Assembly (NCBI RefSeq): GCF_022581195.2
Contig: NC_061472.1
Span: 11,222,001-11,286,000 of the forward strand
DNA: 64,000 bases
DNA from: Helicoverpa zea
Taxonomy: Eukaryota; Arthropoda; Insecta; Lepidoptera; Noctuidae
Direction of reading: 5' to 3'
Positions 39,564 to 50,559 of this stretch are shown one piece after another; positions within the stretch are counted from its first letter, which is position 1; each line of letters opens with the position of its first letter. Under the pieces are notes generated by a model. That model worked only from the letters and a program-made list of their open reading frames with translations, had not been told where the DNA came from and did not search any database. Made by a program: the position numbers and the translations under genes.

Positions 39564-42500
39564 TCATTCATCTTCAATTATTATTAGAATGTCATCTAAA
39601 AATTGTGCAGGGGGTACGATATTTTCTTGGAATCTTGCCCAACTGAGATACCATATAATGCACATTACATGGGCACAGCAGCCTACAGTTCTTCTACCTA
39701 CAATACAATTACAATAATATGATAATATTGAATCTCGTCCTCTTCGACAGCTATCAACTAAAATATAAACAAAATATGTTTTGCGACTTATATGGCGGGA
39801 TTGTATTCGGCCTCGCAATAACCAAGAAGTATTTGAAGCTGACAGCTGTCGAAGAAGGCTGCTGCTTACCTCCCTGCACACTTCTATTATAAACCCATCA
39901 TTTCCCCGCAAATGTTCACCAAAATAGGACCGTGCCTGCTTTAATTGATATGTACCTAAGCATACAAGAATTAATTCATCATATGACAACTGGGGAAAAT
40001 CATTTAAATTATCATTATGAATAGTTATTGTTTCAAAATCAGCCCTACGTCTATTATATTGGTTGTTAACAATAAAATCACCTAATATGTTATGTCTATT
40101 CATATTTAAATTAATCTGATTAATGATAGCCCCACAGTCTATTCTATCGGTTATGGGAGGGTGAAACCTATTTATGAGAGCAGCAGCCACCTTAAAATCT
40201 CTTATTAAACTTCTTGAGGCTGTATTAAAATAACATTGCCTGAATAATTTGAAATCTCTTTTAAACCTACCGTTCACAATCTCAACGACCCAACGGCAAA
40301 TGGTGACTGCCCTCGATTTGTTTGCGTCAAGTGTTGACAGCTGTGTTTCACCCTGCGCCAAAGTAGCAGGCACGTATGTCCTATATCCACATTGGTTTAA
40401 CAAAGGTAATGAATCTCGGAAACCCCTATCCAGTATAAATACATCACCATTTTGGAAAAAATCCTGGAGTGGGTTTCCACTTAAAAATTCATGTCTCATT
40501 ATATCTGAGTCTGACGTGGTAGCTGGATAGGGGCCCAAAACATCAATGATGTAACCATCTGTGCACACCATTAAAAAAGGTTTGGTTAAGTTCCTATATT
40601 TATGCAAACTGTATGTTTTTTTTTGATATAAATAATTAGAGCTTTTTTCAATATAACAGTAAGTTCCATCAAATATAGCGATGGGCCTAGAATCTCCTTC
40701 AAATAAAGCACTAGGAATGGCTAAGTTCCTTTCTTTTATTTGTTCTCTAGTGATGTGTTCTAAACCTAAGTGCCGAGGCACAAAATGTTCAGTTAATATG
40801 TCACGGGCTTGACACAGCCACTTGGCTAAAGTTTTCTTAGATGTTTTAAATAATGTTGCTAATCTTTCATTTGAGTCCCCACTTCTTAATTTGATAAGAT
40901 AGGCTGCTAAAACTGAAGAACTATTACGAATTTCTATCAATTGTGGAACCTCATCAAATAATTGACGGAACTGAACTTTAGTAAACCCGATCCAGGTATG
41001 CACAACATGGTCGTCCATATTATCAATATTTTCAAAATTCAAAAACCTTTCTTTTGGGGTTTCTTTTAGTGTAAACATATCTTGGATATGTCTTGCAGTA
41101 AATGTTTGTAAATAATTACTCCTTAAACTATCAAGGAAGTCCCATGCCTCAATTACTAAATGTATATCACAAAGTCGATTATTTTGTGGTACATAATATT
41201 TATGCTCATTAAGCAACATTTTTCTCGTTGCTAGAGGAACTCTATATCGTTCAGTTCTCTGGCAACCTTCTATGAAGCACCGTCGCTCTGTTTCAACTGC
41301 CCGCATATAATCTGGCAATACAATTGTTGGTTCAGGGTGCTGTTGTACTGGTTCCACAATTGGGGCACTTGGTGAATGTAGTTCCACTGAGGGTTCATGC
41401 ACATCATCATTACCTTGGTTTTGTTCTGGTTGAATGGAAACATTCTCAGGTTCGTGTAGAATGTTGTCATGATTTTCATCCAATTGTCCAACAGAAACAC
41501 CAACTGATGATTGGGCTGGCGGTGGGTTACTTTGTGAGGAAGTCGAAGGACCTGTACTCATATGAACAGCAGCTCTGTCTGCTAATATCCAACAGGAATG
41601 GCATATACGACTTGCCTCGTCCACCTTCAAAAAAATAAAAATTCACTATTATACTATAATACAGTAGTCCAGATAGTAATAAAAAAAAATAACCCTAACC
41701 TAACCTGTGTCGGGTGCCCTTGTCTTTCAGTTAAGTGTTTTATTTTTATGATTTAGTGCTAGTTTTAAATCATGTTAGCTTTACAAATAAATGTTTTATT
41801 ATTTTAACTAGCTGAACCTCACGGTTTCACTAGCATCTTTGTTTACTGCTCCGCTGCTATTGGATGTAGCGTAATGTTATGTAACCATTCTCAATAAATA
41901 GGCTATCTAACAGACAAGATTTTTTAAAGTCGGACTAGTAGATTCTGAGATTAGTGCGTTGAACGCACCAAACAAACTCTTTCACTTTATAATATTAGTA
42001 TAGATATAGTTTAAATAATTTAAAATATAATACTAAACTATCTTACCGTTTGTGGTAGAATCCACTCTCTAATCACATTATATATCGCAGATTCACGAGC
42101 AGAATCATTACGAAGAAGGTGGTTGAACCGCCGGGCTAAGAGTGAACGACCACAGCGGAGACATACGCTTGAATGGCCAACTTGGGTTGGTGCATCAATC
42201 GCACGTCTTCCAAGAACCACATCTTGGGCCAAGTCCCAACATGCTTGGCATACAACGTTCTCACTGGTTACCTGAAATAACATAACCATTTAAATCTTGT
42301 TCAACCCCTAGTGCATGTTCAATAATGTCGATGTCACAACCGAGACCGAAATTGATTTATCGGGACTCGAGGGTGACCTTCACTTTTTTTATAAGAGAAA
42401 TGATCAAACTCCACATTCCACAGATTAAAATATATGTCTATTTAAAGGCACACAGCGGGCGCGGCGCGGCGGGACGGGACGGCGACGCGACGCTGAGCAG

Positions 42501-43030
42501 TTGTAATGTACTAGATACTATGGACGACTTCACACAGAGCGATAGTTACCGTCGCGACGAGCGGGACGGCTCTGTGTGAAGTCGTAGTCGTCTAGATACT
42601 ATGGACGACTTCACACAGAGCCGCCCCGCTCGACGCGACGGTAACTGTCGCTCTAGTACATTACAACTGCTCAGCGTCGCGTCGCCGTCCCGTCCCGCCG
42701 CGCCACGCCCGCTGTGTGAATAGACCATTACAACTGCTCAGCGTCGCGTCGCCGTCCCGTCCCGCCGCGCCGCGCCCGCTGTGTGCAGAGACCTTAAGCT
42801 AACTAATTGACTATTGATCTAATATAATACTGTCCAATAAACCGATAGATATGAAGTTAAAATGGCTTGCTAAAAGCACGATTTGAATATGTAAAAAATG
42901 GGTAAAAACTTACAGGCTGAGATGCACGCCACTGACGAATAACTGTTAAAATCGCCTCATCCTCCAAGACTTTTCTTCCAATAGAATTACTGCGACCAAG
43001 CGCAATCGTACAATTCATACAGCGATCCAT
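39564..43030 (-). CDS. DDE transposase with duplicated zinc modules and SWIM finger (three exons, 800 aa)
   Basis: Minus-strand exons 43030-42914, 42271-42047 and 41624-39564 join in phase 0 across GT/AG introns (donors GTAAGT and GTAAGA; acceptors TTTCAG and TTGAAG) and give 800 residues without a break. The start has GAC before ATGG, a strong context; the frame has no earlier ATG before a stop. Order: zinc module 1 (Cys 4, 7, 47, 50); module 2 (Cys 76, 79, 122, 125); a Pro/Gln/Glu-rich linker, about 136-222; a C2CH module (Cys 230, 235, 266, His 269); a helix-turn-helix-like region near 367-391; a DDE catalytic core of the DDE_Tnp_4/PIF-Harbinger type with D433 (AIFDGTY), D513 (FILDRGF) and E562 (VVEIVNGRFK); and a SWIM finger C752-x-C-x9-C764-x-H766. 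The enzyme type cuts and pastes DNA at terminal inverted repeats. I found no matching terminal repeats around the gene, and both introns hold other transposons, so it may be a domesticated host gene. A recent autonomous element is the alternative. Confidence 0.88.
41808..42004 (-). mobile_element. Small non-autonomous Helitron in intron 2 of the transposase gene
   Basis: 197 bp. On the minus strand it begins TCTATACTAATATTATAAAG and ends GGTTCAGCTAG, followed by T, giving the expected TC...CTAG ends and A/T insertion site. It has no coding capacity and must be mobilised by a helicase from elsewhere. It fills nearly half of the 422-bp intron without touching the splice sites. Confidence 0.82.
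42446..42794. mobile_element. Compound GC-rich inverted-repeat MITE in intron 1 of the transposase gene
   Basis: Flanked by TAA on both sides (42443-42445, 42795-42797), a PIF/Harbinger-like target duplication. The left arm (AGGCACACAGCGGGCGCGGC onward) recurs inverted twice at the right: once ending near 42723 and again at about 42728-42794, so the right arm is tandemly duplicated. The centre holds a second dyad built on GACGACTTCACACAGAGC and its inverse, with a third partial copy. This looks like one inverted-repeat element nested in, or recombined with, another. Open frames here are accidental. Confidence 0.8.
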
Positions 43031-45177
43031 GTCGTCGATATCCAATCGATAGGCGTAACAGTTGTCCAAAATCGAGAGCCAGGTAATTCAGAGTAGCAAG
43101 ATCCGTCGAAAAGCCAAGGTCGTGGGTTTAAATAGTAAAACCAGGAAAATATGTGCGCACTCAGAATGAAAGAAAACAAACGAGTGCATCTGTCAGTCAG
43201 TGACAGACGCATGCCACCAACAAGTGTTGCCGGAATAAAAATACAGTAGATTACTAGTAATTCAGGCATTTCAGGCATTATTTAATCGATTATTTAGTCT
43301 TATTATCTTAATTTAAGTTTTCTCTCTTCCTGGGTAGAATCCTGGTACCATATTTTGTGATTTTATTTAAAAAAATGTAACGGTTTTTTTAATACATATT
43401 TCAGGTAGTTAACTGCTGGGCCCAGAAGTCCCCTTCTCCTTTGCACGCAGTGAAGTGCTGACGCAACGAATGTGCTTCGTGTTTATTTTAATTGGTGATT
43501 GTTTTTGTGAAGCGTTTATCGAGTTGTCGAGCAGACGCGGCTCGGCTGGAAGTCGGCTGGAAGTCGCTAATGTAAGTCGGTTGGAAGTCGGTACACGTAT
43601 GGGAGTGCTTTGAGTTCATCTGGTTGATGGCAAGTGCGATTGAATTGTTATTGTCTTACGTGTTGCTTGCTGATGTTTAAGTTCAATTAACTTAAACTAT
43701 AGCATAAACTTGTATGATGATAATGCTACTCTAGTAATCTGTCATATAATTGAATACCTTTTTCCATTATCTGCTCAATGGTTTCATTCTTTGATCTTTG
43801 CAGGCCCAGTTATGTAATAGGGCAGAATTATGAAACCCTAGAATATTTGGAGTACTTTCAGGTACCCACTTCAAGTAGTATATCCAAAGTGGGTCTTGAA
43901 CCTTAACACTAAATACCTTCGCAGACTTGGTGAACGTTCAACAATAGTTAGCACAAGTTATGAATGAAATTGTTTAACTAATTAATATTCGGGGGATTAA
44001 GATAAATGTTATTACGAATTAATGTAATCAAACATTGTAAATACAATCGGAGTTAGTTCGACTGCTCCGTAGTCTGACTAGTTAGACTGGAGTAGGCAGT
44101 CTTATGTGGGGGATAACAGAAGTAGGTCCTTCTTTGTAATTAAAGTGTCACTAGCACTATTAACTGAACACCTGAGTTCGTAACGAGTCAATAGCAACGA
44201 AAGATAAATCATTCAAAAGCTGATTAGAAAAAAAAACAAAAGATAATTTTGACATCACACTCAAACACTTCCACAAAACAGCGTTTTAACAAACCAGCAC
44301 TCACTTTGTGCGCACAACAGTAACTGCGCACTATCCCTTAAAAGCTCATAAGCATACCCGCAGGCTGTGCTAGTATGCGCGGAGGCGACACCATACCCGG
44401 CTTTCAACCGGGAATGGCTTTCAACCGGGAATTTTAATGAACCTGGATGTCATTACTAGGCTGTGGAATTCCGCACTGATTTCATGTACTACTGCTGTTT
44501 CTGAGTATTGTGAGACCCACAATACATGGTGTACAATTGAAGTTGTGCGGTTTACATATTTAGGAGGATTGTGATTGAAAATGTTTTCAAAAATTTGATT
44601 CCATTTAAGTGCTATTAGATGGTTCTGGAAGGGACTGTAGGAGAATATTGTCATTGTCATATAACAGTGAAAACATTCATGTACTTACCTATTACTTTGC
44701 CATGTTCTCAAATTTTTTTTCCAAAACATAAGAGCTATATATAAAATTAATTAAAGAATACACAAAGTAATATCTTAACGAACAAGTTCATTCTCACAGA
44801 AATCTTTTGTTAGCTCACTGTTTTTTCAGTTATTAACGCTTTTTGTCCTTACGGACCCTTGCAAATAGACTCTGAAGCTACAGAAAAGGCTAAAATACCC
44901 TCCGAGCGTGGGTGTCATTGTTCCCAAATGGACCCAAAATTACCTGAAAAAGTAAATGCTAAAAAAGAGTTTAAATAACTGTAGTCCATAAAGTAATTTT
45001 TATTAAGCTTTCAGCGAATGTGAGTTGGTATCAGCGGCCATTATTTACCAGTGTCCACCTTATCTGAGCGAATAAATAAAATTAATGCACAGCCGCCATT
45101 TTGAAATGGACGACATCATCAATATGTTGGTCTTCAAACGAATATGAGCGAATATCTCATTTGTACGTTATATGTAA

Positions 45178-45322
45178 CTAGCTTCCGCCAGCGGCTATGT
45201 GTTAATACAGAGTATCACCTATCTACATACCAAATTTCAATCAAATCGGTCCAGCCGTTTTTGCGTGATTGAATAACAAACATACATTCTCACAAACTTT
45301 CACATTTATAATATAAGTAGGA
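45178..45322 (-). mobile_element. Small non-autonomous Helitron
   Basis: 145 bp. The minus strand begins TCCTACTTATATTATAAATG and ends GCCGCTGGCGGAAGCTAG followed by T. The GC-rich stretch before CTAG can form the small 3' hairpin typical of Helitrons (CCGCTGGCGG). The inner segment with CGGCTGGACCGATTTGATTG is a common landmark of this lepidopteran family. Confidence 0.82.
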
Positions 45323-46431
45323 TTGTAGTGTAGTTTTGAACTTCAACATCGATCTGTTTGCTTGAATATATGGCAATTTCAAAATAGTTATTATTTGATG
45401 ACAGTAAAGTTGAAAGGAATAACTTACTTCCAAAGTAACAGTATTTATTTTCTTATCAATCAAAGTTTGATCTTCATAACATTGTTTGTATTATTTTAAC
45501 ATCATGGGTTGAGATGTTAAATGGTAGCTTCGTAGCAGATACTACTAAAACCAATTGCGTTAAATGAATCAAAATTCACGACCACCGTGAAACCTTTACA
45601 GTCCACAAGAACAATCGCAAATGCTATAATAAAATAAAGTGAGTGAAAATGTTCTCAAATGTAAAAGGTGGTGGCAGCATTTCAGCTTTTTAATTCTGCT
45701 TTGAGGCGCTTCCAGACTGAAAGTTAGTCGCAAATCGCATTAGGGTCTGCCTTTGTCGCGGATCGGTTATGCTGGCTCTACGTCATGGTGTACAACTAGT
45801 AGTTTATCCTCTGATTTCGTAAAGAATTCAGATGCCGTTTTAATGAGCAAAAGAGATGATCGTATAGAAAAGTTGAAAGCTAAAACCTTCCAAACGTTTG
45901 ATGGTAATTTTATGTTTCGGTGGAGAGAAATTAATTTAAACTTAACTGAAAGACCATTCACGCGAAAAGAACAAGACTATAATTTCAAGTACCGAAGTTT
46001 TTTTTTCCGTAATTTTTTATGTACAAATAACTTTTTACAATATCTTAATAAAAAATATATATACCTGGCAACCTATTTTTTATATTTTTAAATGTTTTTT
46101 ATTTTTATATTTAATATTTAAAAATGTAATTAATATGTACAAGAATAAAAAAATGAATCTAAATATATATACAACATACAACTAACTTATTACCTGATAT
46201 ATACACTTACTATAAATATAAATGTTTAAAAAATCCATCAAAAAACGAAGTTATTTTAGTTAATCGGTACGTGCAAATTATAATGTCGCTACCGAGATAT
46301 TGGTATTCACTCAAATGTATGTAAAAGTGGTTCATCAATAATTGTTACTTATCCTCATTCTACAGCGATAAAGAGTATCCCGATATACGTAATTCAATAA
46401 AAAATGTACTTACCCGCGAACAACTGTTCAC

Positions 46432-46501
46432 AAGCGCCTGATAATTTCCCCATAGCAACGACTTTATGTTGTTACTGCAGTAACAATTTTTTCAGGCGCT
46501 T
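46432..46501. repeat. Short inverted-repeat element
   Basis: Arms AAGCGCCTGA (46432-46441) and TCAGGCGCTT (46492-46501) enclose a perfect 14-bp palindrome GTTACTGCAGTAAC at 46471-46484. It may be a tiny MITE or the end of one; no target duplication is evident. Confidence 0.5.
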
Positions 46502-49500
46502 TTTTGTTACAAGTCTAATATTTCTGAATTATAGAGGTATTTACGGTGTAACTGATCGCAGCTATTATAGGATAATAGGGTCTCTGATATCCATAACTGG
46601 CTATATACAAAACCCATTTTGCCGTTATGAAACCTGAAATATTTCAGGCATTTAGTTATTTAATATTTTGCACATTATGCTTAGTTTTATGGGATACTTG
46701 GATGAAAGAATTGTGTTTATTTTAGAGAACCGAAGGTCCGAGAATTTATGATTTAAACAAATTTCCGAAGATAACGATGGACGTCACATAATAATAGCAT
46801 AAATTGTCTTACTTATTTCAAAGTTTAAAGAACATTATTGCAATGTCTACATGAATATTATTATTTTATTCTAAGTATGATAATAATACATCATTGATTC
46901 TAATTATAACAAGGCAGTGTGTAACAGACATACACACTAAAATAGGTCGGACAGCAGACTCCTCGCTCCATTCGGCTTCATAATTACTTCTCCGCGTTAA
47001 ATTTTCATTGCCCTCGCCGTAATAATATGAATATTAAAGTAAAAGGTTGGAACTAGTGATGTGTAACGACTCCAGTCCCGGCCCACGTGTCCCGATTTTC
47101 CGGGACTTTAATTCCGGCATGACATCTCGTTGGGGACGCTCAAATATTCCGTTTTCTAAATGCCGCCGTTCCATGTTTCATATTTGTGTTTTTGATCCGT
47201 TGGTGTTGGCTGCCTTTGTTATTCATTAATCCACATACGAAGCCTTATTTTCATCTTTTGTGCCAGAAAATCATGTTGTTCCCTTTTTTTCTAAATACAT
47301 AGCGCACGGATATTTTTTGGGCTTAGTATGTTTCTTTGAAGCTCTATTTATGGTCGTTCATTGAACAGAGTGAATATATTTACATTTGAAAATATAAGTT
47401 ACAAAAACAATGAATAAATAAGTAATGCCATAGTATAATAATTTATTTCTATCAATAAACTGATTTGCGTACTAGCTTTTGTATCTAAAACCAATAAAGT
47501 CTGGTTGTATTGTGTGGCTACTGCCTATAACAAACATAAATGGGAATTAAATGTTCTCTGTCAAACTCTAAATCCCTTTATCCTATTGTGTTCACGCTAA
47601 AATCCCGCAATTATCCGTGTAGTTACAACACTATTCGGAACTTATTATAATATTAATTAAATTACATTTTAGTGCTTAGTTTTACAGTTCGTGGTCGTTT
47701 TAAACATATTTTGTACTCCATAAAAATGGTTGCTTTCATTGTTATTGTATTTTAAGTAGCAATTAATCTTTCTAGCATAGTTATAAAACTTTAGACATGA
47801 AAAAAAATTAACTACTTAAATAAATCATAAGTAAAATTTGTCTGATTTGCATTTATTATCAAGTTATTATGGAACATGTAATACGCTTACAGTTTTTACT
47901 AACTCGCAACGCGAACTAGCAACAAGCGCCCGTGTTTAGTTGCTACAATAAAATGAGCAGGCGTTCGGCTCGCTTATAATTACACGTCCAACGCTTTATC
48001 ACACAATGTTCTCTTTGAAGGCGTGTTCAATACGAAATCATAATAGAATCTATTATACTTTTCATATAAAACTGCTATTGAGAGTGCAATATGTATTATA
48101 TTACGGCAGTTTCTGTGTAGCTGCGATCCTTTGTCACTTACGTTCTGAGTGAGTGATACTTTACACTGCACCTGCCTTTCGAGACGACAAAAGAGAAAGA
48201 TGGTCTAATAGTTCCGTAAGCTTTTCTTTGAGTATTAAGGGGTAGATTATTATTTGATTAATTTATTTAAAACCATAAACATTACATTACCGCATTACAA
48301 ATGTCCACTTAATTATTCCGTAACGAGCTTCGTCCCTCAACAAACGAAACATTGTAAACATGAGCGTAATCTCAAATAACAATAGGCAATAGCCCGTCAA
48401 GTTAACCCTGTAACCGCGACCGTATTTATTTACCATCGCTAATACGCCGTGTGTACCAACCCCTACCAATTTAAAGAGAACAAGCCTAATCCGCCCTTTG
48501 TAATGACCCAACTTGGGTTTTAACCCTTTCCTAAATTCACCTTCAATTTTTTTACGCCCCCTGTGAATTTATATCATTAAATTTTTTATTGTGGCAATGT
48601 CGTAACGTTTGTGACGTGACGTTTTCGAAGTTTTACGGAAATGCCCGAAGGCTATATTTGGGTTTATCTACTAGTTTTGTTGGTGTTTCAGCGCCGGTGA
48701 TTATGATGAATTAATTAAAAGTTTTGTTTGGAGGTCAAATGAATTTATGTTGTGAAGAATCATTGTTATCTAAAAATTACGTCTTGAAAATTATTTCCAT
48801 TTTAGAAACAATCGTAACTTAAACCAGAAATCAAACTGGCTTAGTTTGTCACATACATAGTAACACACAAAAAATTCAAGACTTAATCCCTTACTCGTAC
48901 TCACCTACTTTCAAAGTGACCAAAACCACCTTGGTTTTACGTTTCATTAACCCCTAAACAACCCTTGTGCCCTGGTGATAGGGTTGAAGGTTGATTGGCA
49001 AAGCATTTCGGCTTGTGGTTAGCAAAATGGCCGCTCTTTGAATGACACTGTACACAAAGGGCGCTCTTGTACGTTCACGGGTACTTTTAAATAGTGACCT
49101 TGACACGAAGCCTTTGTGACTTACAACTGAAGATGTTTTTCATTTTGAAAGTCTACAGCGGGAGATACGATCTTTTTGTCAATGCTGGATTCGCTGAAAA
49201 AATGTTACTTCAAGGAAATGGAACAACTTTTGTCAGCATTAATAAGAAAAAATGATAGACACAAGAATTGGTGGGGACGTTAACTTTAATGAGATTTTAT
49301 CAACGCGTCTTCAAACTTCAGTTTAGAAGACAATGCTACATCTTGCAAAGATAACATCTAAACTATACTCGTAACTACAGTTAAAGTTGTACCTCCTTCA
49401 CAAAGCAGAAGTGGCAAGAAACACAGGAGGTGGTGTGGCACAGGGTTTAGAACAAGATGGCGCCGACACACACGATCTACAGATCGCGCTGAACTTACAA

Positions 49501-50525
49501 TCACACTTGTGACAGTTCCGAACAAAGACTGCAGCTGCAGATAAGCTATACGAAGATATACGGGGATATAAAATGCCAATGTCTCTTGCTCATCGTCAAA
49601 AGATTCGTAAGGTTGCCACGTTGTGGGCAGCGAAGGGTTAATTTTACTTAATGTAATAAAATAGTCCAAATTAAAGTTTTAGGAGTACTAAAATCTAATG
49701 TTCTTAGTTTTTACTAACTTTAACTCAATTTATGTTAAACTTAGCTTTTGATTGCGATCTCAAAAATAAAGATCTAATCTTTACATTCCAGTCCAACTCA
49801 TATTAAAACCAGTAAGTAGGTAAACCATTTACACATAAGCAAAGTATACATATAAAATACACACCCAAAAAGTTTAAGGTAACGACACTTTTTCTAACCT
49901 TTACGATTTTATCCAGATCTTTAACACTGTTGATCATCCAACACATGATGCAACATGTTCAGATCATCCTACTTAACAATGCAGTAACTAACAACATCAT
50001 TTTTTTTAAGTGAACGTTACAGCCGATCCGAAAGTGTTCCCATCCCTAAGAGCTCGCAAGTGGCAACTAGCGACGAATCGCGGGTGACAAAGCTCGCAAG
50101 ACAAAAGGCGACGAATCGCGAACGTTCCGCGCGTCGCTTTGTAGACAGACTCCGTGCTATCTTCGACGCTGCCTCATGCTTAACTGGCTACATTTGTTTT
50201 ATTGAACCTGGCTTATGTTGCTAGAAGGAAATATATTTTTTGCAGTTTTAAGGAAGTCGGAAAGAACGTTGAGATAGTTGATATCCCATGAGGATATGAC
50301 TGCCTTGTTGCGTTGCTATAAGACGAGTGTTTTTTTTTTTAACAAACATTCAAAAATAGACCGAAACGATCATGAAATACTCATAAAAAACATAAAACCA
50401 ACATCCAGTTCTCACAGAATTGCGACAAAAATACAAACCAAGAAATGTATCTTAAAAAAATCAACAGATACGTGAGTTTGAGGGACATTATTCATAAATG
50501 CAAATACGGGCTTAGCATCGAGTCC

Positions 50526-50559
50526 GGGGGGACCGGGGCGGGGAGGGGGGAGGGAAGGG
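50526..50559 (+). other. G-rich tract with G-quadruplex potential
   Basis: Six runs of three or more G (50526-50531, 50535-50538, 50540-50543, 50545-50550, 50552-50554, 50557-50559) within 34 bases and with short loops, so an intramolecular quadruplex is plausible. A shorter tract of the same type lies at 52266-52281. No gene context explains either. Confidence 0.55.

Noticed and set aside
42325..42728. Open frames repeating HSGRGAAGRDGDATLSSCNV on both strands
   Set aside because: The same peptide on both strands is the result of the MITE's inverted arms, not of a gene.
39425..43400. Terminal inverted repeats of the transposase gene matching the GGCCGCGTTTCC end
   Set aside because: I looked for an inverted partner of this end upstream of exon 1 and did not find one; the 38973-39424 element is complete by itself with both ends and TTT flanks.
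45753..46091. 112-codon plus-strand open frame
   Set aside because: The second half is AT-rich simple sequence with poly-phenylalanine, and no family resemblance was found.
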